Below are positions 56,494 to 64,000 of a stretch of 64,000 bases of DNA, in pieces. Position 1 is the first letter of the stretch, and every line of letters starts with the position of its first letter. A program made the position numbers and the translations under genes. The DNA lies in the NCBI RefSeq assembly GCF_000616095.1, contig NZ_BAMS01000001.1, positions 1,364,001-1,428,000 of the forward strand, read 5' to 3'. The stretch comes from Sneathiella glossodoripedis JCM 23214. GTDB taxonomy: Bacteria > Pseudomonadota > Alphaproteobacteria > Sneathiellales > Sneathiellaceae. The notes below the pieces were generated by a model, which worked only from the letters and a program-made list of their open reading frames with translations, was not told the DNA's origin and did not search any database.

Positions 56494-56507
56494 TATTATT
56501 CTTTCAG

Positions 56508-56548
56508 GTTCATATTTTGAACTTAAAAATAAGGTTCATTTTTTGAAC
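56508..56548. promoter_or_regulatory. Twin operators GTTCA-N5-TGAAC
   Basis: Two 15-bp palindromes, GTTCATATTTTGAAC (56508-56522) and GTTCATTTTTTGAAC (56534-56548), spaced 26 bp centre to centre, in the mate-hxlR intergenic gap. Each has perfect 5-base arms and an A/T centre. Their near-identity and position strongly suggest HxlR binding. Confidence 0.7.
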
Positions 56549-56599
56549 TTGTCAATATATAATTATGAGATAACTGTAATATCCGTCACGGGTGACATT

Positions 56600-57040
56600 A
56601 TGAAATGGCAACAACTGAACGCAGAACCTTGCTCGATCGCACGAACGCTTGCTGTCATTGGAGAACGTTGGACTGTCCTCATTCTGCGGGAATGTTTTCG
56701 GGATGTGTCCAGATTTGACCAATTTGAAAAACGTCTGGGTATTCCTCGGGCAGTATTGTCTGATCGACTAAAGCAGTTGGTTGAAGAGGGGATTCTGGAA
56801 AAGCGATCCGATCCGGAACATGCGCGACGTTTTGATTATATCCTAACAGCGAAAGGGTATGATCTGCGGCCGGTTTTGCTGACGATGCTGGAGTGGGGTG
56901 ATAAGTATAAACAGGATGGATTGCCCCCCAAATATATTTACCACCATAAATGCGCACATGAGGTCAGTCCTAAAATTACCTGTTCTCATTGTGATGAGGA
57001 ACTTCGTCGCGGTGAGTATGAAATTCGAACTCGCATCTAA
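56600..57040 (+). CDS. HxlR family transcriptional regulator
   Basis: 146 residues from ATG 56600. A longer frame from 56543 overlaps the operators and is unlikely. Winged helix: PCSIARTLAVIGERWTVLILREC, FDQFEKRLGIPRAVLSDRLKQLVEEGILEKR. Conserved Cys11 fits redox or electrophile sensing. The C-terminus KCAHEVSPKITCSHCDEEL has three Cys that could bind zinc, an uncommon extension. Divergent from the MATE gene. Confidence 0.9.
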   Translation: MKWQQLNAEPCSIARTLAVIGERWTVLILRECFRDVSRFDQFEKRLGIPRAVLSDRLKQLVEEGILEKRSDPEHARRFDYILTAKGYDLRPVLLTMLEWGDKYKQDGLPPKYIYHHKCAHEVSPKITCSHCDEELRRGEYEIRTRI

Positions 57041-57179
57041 CTGATGCAGGACTCCAATTGCTTTGTTGTTTACATTTAAAAGTAGAATTTATGTAATTGT
57101 TATGCTATAATATGATATTATTACACTAAAATTGTTCCGATACTCATAGCGTTCTGTGTGCCTATAAAGGGAGCCCTCA

Positions 57180-58754
57180 ATGACCGACTGTGACGTATTG
57201 GAAAAACCTCCGCCAACTTTTGCGCCAGCTATCATACAATCCGATGATACAAATTTGCGCACCTTATTGGTGACGCCGCGGGGCGATGCCCGTCTTTATA
57301 AGGGTAAAGTGCATTTGACCCTTTCGTTTGCAGAAGCCGCATCACAGGCGGAAGCAGGTGATCGCATCAAATTATTACCCGGTAAGTATTACAGGGCGGT
57401 CGAGTTTGTAAATAAGAGAGGAAGTGCTGATAAACCCATTGTTATCGAGGGATCGTTGGGTGCTGAGGGAGAAAAGCTTACGCATATATGCGGAACGAAT
57501 GCAGCGGGCTCCATTTATCCGCAATTACCGGACTGGAGCGACTATGCGTTTATTAAGCTCAAGAATTGCGCCCATATATGTGTCTCTCATGTGAAAGTGG
57601 AGAGTTGTTGGCCTTCGTTTCTTTATGCTGAAAACAGCTCTCACGTCTCGATGAAGGAAGTGTCGGGACAGGATGGGTCATATCTGATGTTTATTCGAGG
57701 GCCCGATGCATCTGATATTTTGGTTGAAGGTTGCCATTGGGTTCAGGATCCGACCGCCACATTATGGTCTGCCATCGATTGGGAGGAAAGTCACCATGGC
57801 CGCTATGCCTATTATAATGGGGCACTTGTCGGCGGAGTAGATGTTCGCGGTAATTTACTGGTGCACGGTAATGTCATCCGCAATGCCTATAATGGCATTC
57901 GCTTTTCCACCAGCTCCAAAGAGAAAAGCAAGGTTTACGGGCGCTTTAACGTAAATGCACGTATCTACAACAATCAGTTTGAAAATATTCGAGATAACGC
58001 GGTTGAGCCCGAAACAACCCTCTTGAATTGGCACATACATGACAATGTGATCAAGAATGCCCATGCGGCTTTTTCCATCCACGATTTCTATGGAGGGTAT
58101 TTGTATATTTATGGAAATCGATTGTGGTTTGATGAGCGTGGAGGTGCAGACTATCAGGATAATCGGGGTGGCAAAATTTACAAACTGCGCCGCAAAGGGC
58201 CAATGCCGGATTTACCAGTTCATATCTTTCACAACAGCATTTATTCCAGAACTTATCTGATAAAACGCGCCCGATCTAAAAACCTGTATCATCGGGGAAA
58301 CGCTGTCCAGTTTTGTAGTCCATCTGATCATGAGCGGTGTACATGCCGACCGGGGCGAGAGTTTTTACGGGCATTTCCAGTGGATGCAGATGAAAATCCA
58401 CTTCCGTGGGATGAAACAGTGCTTTTTGATGGCGATGCAAGCAATAAGGACTTTGGAGAAATTCTTAGTGCTGCCGGGCAGGAGCAAAATGGAAAGGTGT
58501 TAGGTGATTTAGGTTTTGAAAAGCCGGTTGCGGGGGATTTGAGCCTTTGTAATGAAAGTAAGCTTCGAAATCAGGTGCCTGTTTTTACTCTGGTCAAAAA
58601 AACTGACTTACCACCGGGGCAGGAGAGTTGGAAAAGCTGGCAGTTCGAAGGGGCTGCGCACATTGGGGCGTATCAGGAACAGGGGCGTGCCATCGCGCTT
58701 CCATTTTATCAGATGACGGAAGAAGAGGTGTTGGAAGTCGTTGATGTCGATTAA
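57180..58754 (+). CDS. Right-handed parallel beta-helix protein, no signal peptide
   Basis: 524 residues. Starts MTDCDVLEKPPPTF with no signal peptide, so probably cytoplasmic, unlike most beta-helix lyases. SFAEAASQAEAGDRIKLLPG near 60-80 is the first coil, as in polysaccharide-lyase-like repeats, followed by repeating Asn/Gly/Ile turns: NCAHICVSHVKVE, NLLVHGNVIRNAYNGI, NARIYNNQFENIRDNAVEP, LNWHIHDNVIKNA. A Cys-rich insert HERCTCRPG lies near 380. I do not recognise a catalytic triad. It is followed 18 bp later by an EEP hydrolase gene and probably forms an operon with it. Possible lyase, sugar binding or scaffold. Confidence 0.65.
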   Translation: MTDCDVLEKPPPTFAPAIIQSDDTNLRTLLVTPRGDARLYKGKVHLTLSFAEAASQAEAGDRIKLLPGKYYRAVEFVNKRGSADKPIVIEGSLGAEGEKLTHICGTNAAGSIYPQLPDWSDYAFIKLKNCAHICVSHVKVESCWPSFLYAENSSHVSMKEVSGQDGSYLMFIRGPDASDILVEGCHWVQDPTATLWSAIDWEESHHGRYAYYNGALVGGVDVRGNLLVHGNVIRNAYNGIRFSTSSKEKSKVYGRFNVNARIYNNQFENIRDNAVEPETTLLNWHIHDNVIKNAHAAFSIHDFYGGYLYIYGNRLWFDERGGADYQDNRGGKIYKLRRKGPMPDLPVHIFHNSIYSRTYLIKRARSKNLYHRGNAVQFCSPSDHERCTCRPGREFLRAFPVDADENPLPWDETVLFDGDASNKDFGEILSAAGQEQNGKVLGDLGFEKPVAGDLSLCNESKLRNQVPVFTLVKKTDLPPGQESWKSWQFEGAAHIGAYQEQGRAIALPFYQMTEEEVLEVVDVD

Positions 58755-58772
58755 CATACGGGAGGGGGCGTT

Positions 58773-59918
58773 ATGAAAGTTACAACTTGGAATGCTGAAT
58801 GGCTGGAAATTTATTGGGGGGTTGTATCCGGTAAATATACTTCAGGACAGAATGTAGGACTAAAAAAGGCCCCTTCGCTCGCCGTTGGTAAAAAACGCCT
58901 TGATGCAGCCAAGCTGCTGGTTACCAAAATGAACCCCGATATCCTGTTTCTCTGTGAGGGGCCAAAGGGCAATTTGCATATGCAAAAGCTCGTTGATCAG
59001 CATTTTCCTAGCTATGAACTGATCAGGCATGATGCAGATCATCAATATGCAGTAAACGGAATTCAGTGGTTGTGGTTTCTGGTTAAGAAGAACCTAGCAG
59101 ATAAGATCTCCCCTCGATTGTTGAGCGTTAATGTTTGGCAGAATTTTGCTGCGCGGTCTTCTGAGACTATCAAAGATGATGGTCGGTGGAATATTTCCAT
59201 TCCCAGGTTAAAGGATTTTGGGGACGTAAAAGATGTTCCGGTTTCCACACGTGATGAGCATTCCTATTACCGGCACCCTCAAACTCTTGTTTTCGAAGTA
59301 GCAGGGGCGCGGCATGAAATTATTGGTGCGCATCTTAAGAGTAAGTTTACTGGCTCCAGTCCCAGAAAGCGTAAAGCAGAAGAAGATTTCGAAGACTATT
59401 CGAAGGTTAAATCTGTGCAGAAATATTTAGCGAAAGCGCATGCTGCGAGAGTGAAGCTAAGTTCTGAGGCGAGCAATATTCGTGCATATATTGACCAGAG
59501 GTTTCAGCAGGAAAGTGACCCTTCCATAATTGTTCTGGGGGATTTAAATGATGGGCCGGGAAAAGAGTTGCTGGAGCGAGAATATCTACTTCATGATTTG
59601 ATTTCCAATTTGCAAGGGGATGTGTTTCTTGCTCGCCAATTTCTAAATCATGCGCTTTTTGATTATCCGCAGCATTTACGGTGGACCTGTGTTTTTGAGG
59701 ATAAGATTGATCCGGCGAGAAGTCCTCATATTCTGTTGGATCACATCCTTTTTACGCAGGCATTTACACACGGTGGTACAGGATCACTTGCAGCAAAATC
59801 CGGAGCAGGCAAAGTTGAACATTTAGCCTTCGAAGAAGTGGAAAGTGCATTCGGCAAGGGAGCCGCAGGAGATCACAGGCCTGTTTCGTTGAATTTATCG
59901 CCGCGTGATCATTTTTAA
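58773..59918 (+). CDS. Endonuclease/exonuclease/phosphatase (EEP) family protein
   Basis: 381 residues, no signal peptide. Full EEP active-site set: N7 in TTWNAEW, Glu62 in LCEGPKG, His187 in IGAHLKSK, D257 and N259 in VLGDLNDGPG, D323-H324 in LLDHILF, and D367-H368 in GDHRPV. These are the metal and catalytic residues of DNase I-like and phosphatase relatives. A charged insert near 198-225 is unusual. Could cleave nucleic acid, inositol phosphates or another phosphoester. It is coupled to the beta-helix gene by an 18-bp gap. Confidence 0.85.
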   Translation: MKVTTWNAEWLEIYWGVVSGKYTSGQNVGLKKAPSLAVGKKRLDAAKLLVTKMNPDILFLCEGPKGNLHMQKLVDQHFPSYELIRHDADHQYAVNGIQWLWFLVKKNLADKISPRLLSVNVWQNFAARSSETIKDDGRWNISIPRLKDFGDVKDVPVSTRDEHSYYRHPQTLVFEVAGARHEIIGAHLKSKFTGSSPRKRKAEEDFEDYSKVKSVQKYLAKAHAARVKLSSEASNIRAYIDQRFQQESDPSIIVLGDLNDGPGKELLEREYLLHDLISNLQGDVFLARQFLNHALFDYPQHLRWTCVFEDKIDPARSPHILLDHILFTQAFTHGGTGSLAAKSGAGKVEHLAFEEVESAFGKGAAGDHRPVSLNLSPRDHF

Positions 59919-59942
59919 GAGCTAAACAGGCTGGGTGATTTT

Positions 59943-60875
59943 TCAGTCTACAGGAATTTTGGATTGAAAGTTATTATTGCCCTTGCTTGACAAAGCAGTC
60001 ACAAGGCCAACGATCACGACAATCAGGCCACTGACGAAGCTAAGCGTTACCGGTTCCGCCAAAAAGGCAGCGCCAAGGATTGCAGCGGTCACGGGGCCTA
60101 GACACAGAAACATTGTTACAGTCGTTGCGGAAATATGTTTGAGGCTCCATAACCAAGTGAAATACCCAATCGCACTTGAAATACCCACTGCAATTATTGC
60201 GAGCCAAATATCGTCGGAATAATTGGCAATTTGCCAGAATACATCGCTTGGGAGCGTATAGAAAAACAGAAACACGACGGAAGCAAACATCGCAAATGTG
60301 CTGACTGAGGTCGTCGGGTAACGATTAACATATGGTTTGTAATAAATGCTGCACAAAGCCCCGCATAATGCGCTCGAGGCGGCAAGTAAAACTCCGATCC
60401 AATGGTCCTGCCCTGCCAAGCTGCCGGTCAGGTTGGGCCATTCTGCAATGGTTAAGCCCATAAATGTCATGCCTATGCCGATTATCTTCTGAGGACGAAG
60501 TCTTTCTTTGCCGAGTAAAAAGGCAATGATCATGGTTTGAAGGGGCAAGGTTGAAAAAATTAATGCAGCGCGTGCGGCACTAATGAAATTGAGGGAGTGA
60601 TTTAACAGCAGGATAAGGATAGCGAACTGAAAGGTTCCAAGAATAGCGATGGGCAGGATATCTTTAAGCTGAAAGCGCATCCTGTATGAGAAAATTGCAA
60701 TGGGCAACATGCAGAGGACACCGATAGCATATCTTAAAAGTGCCAGTGTCTCTGGAGTTCCTTCAGTTAGGATAAAACGGGAAAGTACGACTGCAATGCC
60801 TACAATTATACCTGAAGTCATAGCAGAAAGGACTGCGAGGATCTGAAGGAGGGAGGTCACAGGGGACGGCTCCAA
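59943..60875 (-). CDS. DMT family transporter (EamA)
   Basis: 310 residues, ten helices in two EamA repeats (SFLQILAVLSAMTSGIIVG-like start and GYFTWLWSLKHISATTVTMFLCLGPVTAAILGA). Its start overlaps the end of the MarR-GNAT gene by 19 bp, so both are cotranscribed and coupled. Likely exports the compound that the GNAT enzyme modifies. Confidence 0.87.
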   Translation of the reverse strand: MEPSPVTSLLQILAVLSAMTSGIIVGIAVVLSRFILTEGTPETLALLRYAIGVLCMLPIAIFSYRMRFQLKDILPIAILGTFQFAILILLLNHSLNFISAARAALIFSTLPLQTMIIAFLLGKERLRPQKIIGIGMTFMGLTIAEWPNLTGSLAGQDHWIGVLLAASSALCGALCSIYYKPYVNRYPTTSVSTFAMFASVVFLFFYTLPSDVFWQIANYSDDIWLAIIAVGISSAIGYFTWLWSLKHISATTVTMFLCLGPVTAAILGAAFLAEPVTLSFVSGLIVVIVGLVTALSSKGNNNFQSKIPVD

Positions 60876-61786
60876 TGCTGACCAACTAAATCCTTACCAA
60901 AACTGTGGTGTTTTTCCTCTGACTGAAGTTTAAATCCAAGTTTTTTGTATATGGCAATCGCGGCGTGAAGATTACTGTTTGTCCAAAGGCTCATTTGCGA
61001 ATAGCCAGCTTGGCGCGCAAAATTCAGGCATTGTTCTACAAGATTTTTACCGACCCCTCTTCCGCGAGCGATGGGGTCTAAAATGACCAAACGTAGTTTC
61101 GCTGTTTGTGCGTTTTCTTCGACAACCATTGCGGAGCCAATACGTTGTCCAGCCAGTTCAGCAATCCAACAGATTTCACGCTCTGGATTAAAATTTTTAA
61201 GGAAGTCGGCTGCTATTTGCGCGACGAGCTGTTCAAATTCCAAAGACCAACCGTATTCTTTTGAATAAATTTCACCGTGAGCCTGGATAATCCAGCCCAT
61301 ATCACCGGCGCCATGCGGTCTGAGGATGACAGGGGCAGTCGATTGTCCTGACTGGTTAAGCAGCTTTTCGATTTCCTCCATCGCGCTAACCAATCGTTGC
61401 TGATTAGTTTCTGACAGATCACTTAAGATGTTTTGGAAAAGAGCAGACGATTTGCGGTCCAGCTTTGCAAATTCTTTCAACCCTTGATCCGTTAGGCTGA
61501 GTGTGTGTTTTCGCCGATCTTCTTCACTTATGGTCTTGAGGATCAGTCCTTTTTTCTGAAATTTGTTCAGGCAGCGACTTATGTAGCCTGGATCAAGATT
61601 AAGTTCAGAGCACAATTCTTGTGCTGTGGTTGTGTTTCGTTGGGCAAGTTCGTAGATCAGACGCGCCTCTGTCAGATTATATGGACTGCCGAGTAACGCT
61701 TCATCCAAAACTCCTGCTTTTTGAGTATAGAAGCGGGTGAATTGGCGCATATATGCGCTGCGCTGAATAAGCTGTTCCTCAAGCAT
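60857..61786 (-). CDS. MarR regulator fused to GNAT acetyltransferase
   Basis: 309 residues. Residues 1-145 are a MarR winged helix: AYMRQFTRFYTQKAGVLDEALLGSPYNLTEARLIYELAQ, LNLDPGYISRCLNKFQKKGLI, EEDRRKHTLSLTD. Residues 155-309 are a GNAT domain with the acetyl-CoA loop LDPIARGRGVGKNLVEQCL and AIYKKLGFKLQ. Such fusions are known but uncommon. With the overlapping EamA exporter gene it makes a compact unit: sense, acetylate, export. Ligand unknown. Confidence 0.88.
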   Translation of the reverse strand: MLEEQLIQRSAYMRQFTRFYTQKAGVLDEALLGSPYNLTEARLIYELAQRNTTTAQELCSELNLDPGYISRCLNKFQKKGLILKTISEEDRRKHTLSLTDQGLKEFAKLDRKSSALFQNILSDLSETNQQRLVSAMEEIEKLLNQSGQSTAPVILRPHGAGDMGWIIQAHGEIYSKEYGWSLEFEQLVAQIAADFLKNFNPEREICWIAELAGQRIGSAMVVEENAQTAKLRLVILDPIARGRGVGKNLVEQCLNFARQAGYSQMSLWTNSNLHAAIAIYKKLGFKLQSEEKHHSFGKDLVGQHWSRPL

Positions 61787-61903
61787 GGTACCCTCTTCTA
61801 TTTAGTTGCTTTATTTTATTTAATTGATTGCCAAAAGCAATTAAATAAAAAAAGTGGGGGAGCGCAGGAGAAAAAGTCGATATACTTGAATGGTCTAACT
61901 GCA

Positions 61904-61945
61904 CCGCCTTGAGTGAGATTGTCTCACTTCTAGAGGTACAGGCGG
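61904..61945 (-). terminator. Hairpin after merR
   Basis: AGTGAGA-TTG-TCTCACT is a perfect stem-loop, with outer CCGCCT/AGGCGG arms. It lies just past the merR stop. No clean T run follows on the minus strand. Confidence 0.4.
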
Positions 61946-61948
61946 AGG

Positions 61949-62359
61949 TTAATGCTCGGTCACGCATTGCTCGTGATCTGCAAGAGTTTCGATAACTGCG
62001 CATTCTGAGATACTGTCTGCATTACATTTAGTAATGCGAAGAAGCTCCTTTTTTAGTTTACGTAATTTTCGTTCCCTTTCGCGCACTTCTTCGAGATGTC
62101 GGGTGGCGATCGCATGGGCATCTGCACACGGATATTCGGGATGCTGGCTTAATTCCAGCAGCTCTTTTATATCTTCGATTGAAAAGCCCAGCTCGCGGGA
62201 GTGGCGAATGAAAGAGAGTTGTTTTAAGCCATCTTCTGAGTATCTTCTCTGATTACCTTGAGAGCGGATCGGTTGTTCAAGAAGGCCCATATCCTCGTAA
62301 TATCGAATTGTAGGGATTTTAACTCCCGTCCGTTTTGAAAGTTCACCGATTGAATACAT
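61949..62359 (-). CDS. MerR family metal-responsive regulator (CadR/PbrR-like)
   Basis: 136 residues. MerR helix-turn-helix: MYSIGELSKRTGVKIPTIRYYEDMGLL. Dimerisation helix 80-110. Cys78, Cys112, Cys120 and Cys132 stand close to the metal triad Cys of CadR/PbrR-type proteins (near 77/112/119). Divalent soft metals (Cd, Pb, Zn) are thus likely inducers. Divergent from a cation-transporter gene and a MerR-type promoter. Confidence 0.9.
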   Translation of the reverse strand: MYSIGELSKRTGVKIPTIRYYEDMGLLEQPIRSQGNQRRYSEDGLKQLSFIRHSRELGFSIEDIKELLELSQHPEYPCADAHAIATRHLEEVRERERKLRKLKKELLRITKCNADSISECAVIETLADHEQCVTEH

Positions 62360-62369
62360 AAAATTTTCC

Positions 62370-62400
62370 TTGAACCTCTAGTTACTAGAGGAACTATATA
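62370..62400 (+). promoter_or_regulatory. MerR-type promoter and operator
   Basis: TTGAAC (62370-62375), 19-base spacer, TATATA (62395-62400). The overlong spacer holds a perfect palindrome CCTCTAG-TTA-CTAGAGG (62375-62391). This is the standard MerR arrangement. It drives the plus-strand cation transporter gene, 46 bp downstream. Confidence 0.85.
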
Positions 62401-62445
62401 AGAGACAGTCGAGATTTTTAAAGCTTAAACCAGAAAGCCGGTAAT

Positions 62446-63105
62446 ATGACGATTGTAACAAAAGGGCAGAATGCCGATCACGGATGCGGGTGCGCGGGGA
62501 ACCCGAAATTTGATGGTATGAATGCTTCCTACAAACGAATTTTGTGGATAGTAATTGTGATAAATGCCGGCATGTTTGGCATTGAAATGCTGGCGGGAAA
62601 ACTAGCCGGCTCTCAGGCTTTGCAAGCGGACGCGCTTGATTTTCTGGGGGATGCCTGCACCTATGGCCTCAGTCTTGCTGTTATTGGGATGAGTTTGAAA
62701 GCGCGATCAGTGGCAGCTCTTGTGAAGGGTGCTAGCCTTTTTGTGATGGGAGTTTGGGTTCTTGCTTCAACTCTGTATCAGGTGTTTGTCTTGGGTGTTC
62801 CGCAAGCAGAAATTATGGGGGGAATTGGGCTTCTTGCGTTGTTGGCCAACTTAACCAGTGTATTGTTGCTGGTGCGGTATAAAGATGGTGATGCAAATGT
62901 TCGCTCTGTCTGGTTGTGTTCACGCAATGATGCCATTGGAAATGTAGCAGTAATGGTGGCGAGCGGACTGGTTTGGTTGACCGCTTCGGCTTGGCCTGAT
63001 TTGATCGTTGCTGGAATTATGGCTGCGCTATTTTTAAGGTCATCGCAGCTTATACTTGTTCAAGCCGTCAGGGAATATAGATCGGAAACTGCTGCAATAA
63101 GTTAA
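62446..63105 (+). CDS. Cation transporter (CDF-like, lacking C-terminal domain)
   Basis: 219 residues, about six membrane helices. Metal-site motifs ALQADALDFLGDACTYGLSLA and CSRNDAIGNVAVMVASG correspond to CDF helices 2 and 5, with Asp for the usual His. N-terminus HGCGCAG may bind metal. It lacks the cytoplasmic C-terminal domain of full CDF (about 300 residues), so it is a short form. Regulation by the divergent MerR is evident from the promoter. Exports Cd/Zn/Pb-like ions by inference. Confidence 0.85.
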   Translation: MTIVTKGQNADHGCGCAGNPKFDGMNASYKRILWIVIVINAGMFGIEMLAGKLAGSQALQADALDFLGDACTYGLSLAVIGMSLKARSVAALVKGASLFVMGVWVLASTLYQVFVLGVPQAEIMGGIGLLALLANLTSVLLLVRYKDGDANVRSVWLCSRNDAIGNVAVMVASGLVWLTASAWPDLIVAGIMAALFLRSSQLILVQAVREYRSETAAIS

Positions 63106-63262
63106 TGTCGCAGGGCGAGCTAAGTATAGATTTAAAGTTAGAGACTTCTAATTCATATTGCGATTTGGATTACATTCAGTTTAGGATAGTCGAAATAAAT
63201 GTCTGGCTTGAGCTGTGAATAATAGACGGTTTATTGCTGGCAAATAAATATGTGACAGACAC

Positions 63263-63763
63263 TTGAGTGGGTTAAAAGTGGACCAGCCAGTACATGAAAG
63301 TTACTTGAAAGCGAAGTCCCTGCTTGAAACTGTTACCCAGTGGCAATTGAAAGGACTGCTTGAATACTGGTTAGAAATTCATCCTAAAACGCATTTGCCC
63401 GCCCGCAATGATCTGGACCCCATTCATATTCCAAAGCTTTTACCCTATGTGACAATGACTGATGTGGAACGCAACCCATTTCGCTTGCGCATGCGATTGG
63501 TGGGAACTGCAGTAAATAGCGCTTTTGGGAAAGATTTTACACGCAAATATTTTGATGAAGTCTTTCCCAATTACGAGACGGCGCAAGGATACAAGCAACG
63601 GCGGGAGGTGGCTGATACAGGGCTCCCTGCCCATTATTTTGGACAAGGCGCACTTCGGTATAATCTGGATTTCAAGTCGGTGGAATGGGTGTTGCTACCC
63701 TTCGCCAGTGACGGTGAAACAGTCGATATAATTATCAGTACAATATCCTATGGGCGGGAATAG
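63263..63763 (+). CDS. PAS domain protein (PAS_5 family)
   Basis: 166 residues, TTG start at 63263 (GTG 63278 possible). A single PAS-like fold of the PAS_5 group, common in alphaproteobacteria: WLEIHPKTHLPARNDLDPIHIPKLLPYVTMTDVERNPFRLRMRLVGTAVNSAFGKDFT (key parts PARNDLDPIHIPKLLPYV and RLRLVGT-like RMRLVGT). No output domain. Probably a partner of another signalling protein. Role unknown. Confidence 0.75.
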   Translation: MSGLKVDQPVHESYLKAKSLLETVTQWQLKGLLEYWLEIHPKTHLPARNDLDPIHIPKLLPYVTMTDVERNPFRLRMRLVGTAVNSAFGKDFTRKYFDEVFPNYETAQGYKQRREVADTGLPAHYFGQGALRYNLDFKSVEWVLLPFASDGETVDIIISTISYGRE

Positions 63764-63785
63764 GGCTTCCTGAATTAGGAAGCCC
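63763..63785. terminator. Bidirectional hairpin between PAS gene and the last gene
   Basis: GGGCTTCCT-GAATT-AGGAAGCCC, 9-bp perfect stem and 5-base loop, between converging genes. Short T run to the right. Confidence 0.75.
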
Positions 63786-63793
63786 TTGACCGG

Positions 63794-64000
63794 TTAGTAT
63801 GCAACAGTAAAGAAACGTTTATTATGGCGCTTTTGTTCTGCTTCATCCACAAGGGCCACCGCGAAATCTTCCATACTGATTTGAGAAATACCGTCCTTGT
63901 CAGTAACCAGTGTATCACTGCCCAAGCGATATTCTCCTGTGCGCGTACCTCTTAGCAACATGGCTGGGGGACACAAATAGGACCATGCCATGTCATCATA
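63794..64000 (-). CDS. NAD(P)-binding oxidoreductase, NmrA/YwnB-like (cut by window edge)
   Basis: C-terminal 68 residues of a Rossmann-fold protein. WSYLCPPAMLLRGTRTGEYRLGSDTLV and ISMEDFAVALVDEAE followed by KRFFTVAY match the end of the NmrA/YwnB-type family. The N-terminal nucleotide-binding part lies past position 64000. Function cannot be decided from the fragment. Confidence 0.75.
   Translation of the reverse strand, partial: YDDMAWSYLCPPAMLLRGTRTGEYRLGSDTLVTDKDGISQISMEDFAVALVDEAEQKRHNKRFFTVAY

Overview
The window looks like the chromosome of a free-living, flagellated alphaproteobacterium of moderate G+C, possibly marine. The evidence is a CtrA response regulator, a SciP/DUF1153 protein and a FlbD-type sigma-54 activator sitting among flagellar genes in a Caulobacter-like order. 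The order or genus cannot be fixed from the sequence.

Region 1 (1-22.9 kb) is a flagellar and cell-cycle block. ctrA (cut by the left edge) diverges from fliI-fliJ across an intergenic region with several CtrA-like boxes. A ten-gene minus-strand operon follows: fliF-fliG-fliH-fliN-motA/pomA-like-flbD-flhA-flhF-flhG-fliK-like. sciP stands alone upstream of it. Next come fliK-flgD-flgE (minus) and flgK-flgL (plus), which diverge from a shared region holding two outward-facing sigma-54 promoters and a near-perfect palindrome between them. CtrA, SciP, FlbD and sigma-54 therefore appear together with their likely sites.

Region 2 (22.9-31.5 kb) holds mnmA, a DUF3095 gene, tRNA-Met(CAT), and a sugar-type ABC importer with an esterase. 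A 25-bp piece of the tRNA recurs at 31474, so this 6-kb segment may be an integrated element.

Region 3 (31.5-49.8 kb) is accessory metabolism and sensing: SRPBCC, DUF2235, VOC and alpha/beta-hydrolase genes, AraC and TetR regulators, an EamA exporter, a chemoreceptor, a divergent bacteriophytochrome/heme oxygenase pair, and a GldA/GldFG/DUF4340-type ABC system.

Region 4 (49.8-54.3 kb) is a heat-shock block: groES-groEL, and hsp20 with an RpoH-like promoter and a ROSE-like leader. Region 5 (54.3-64 kb) is a set of regulator/effector pairs with visible operators (TetR/GST, HxlR/MATE, MerR/cation transporter, a MarR-GNAT fusion with EamA), plus an unusual cytoplasmic beta-helix/EEP-hydrolase gene pair.

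Five genes (fliI, flhA twice, flgK, the DUF3095 gene, the GldA-like ATPase gene) are broken by six single-base losses. Adding one base restores a normal protein in every case. Sequencing or assembly indels are the likeliest cause, so I annotate them as whole genes with a frame break.
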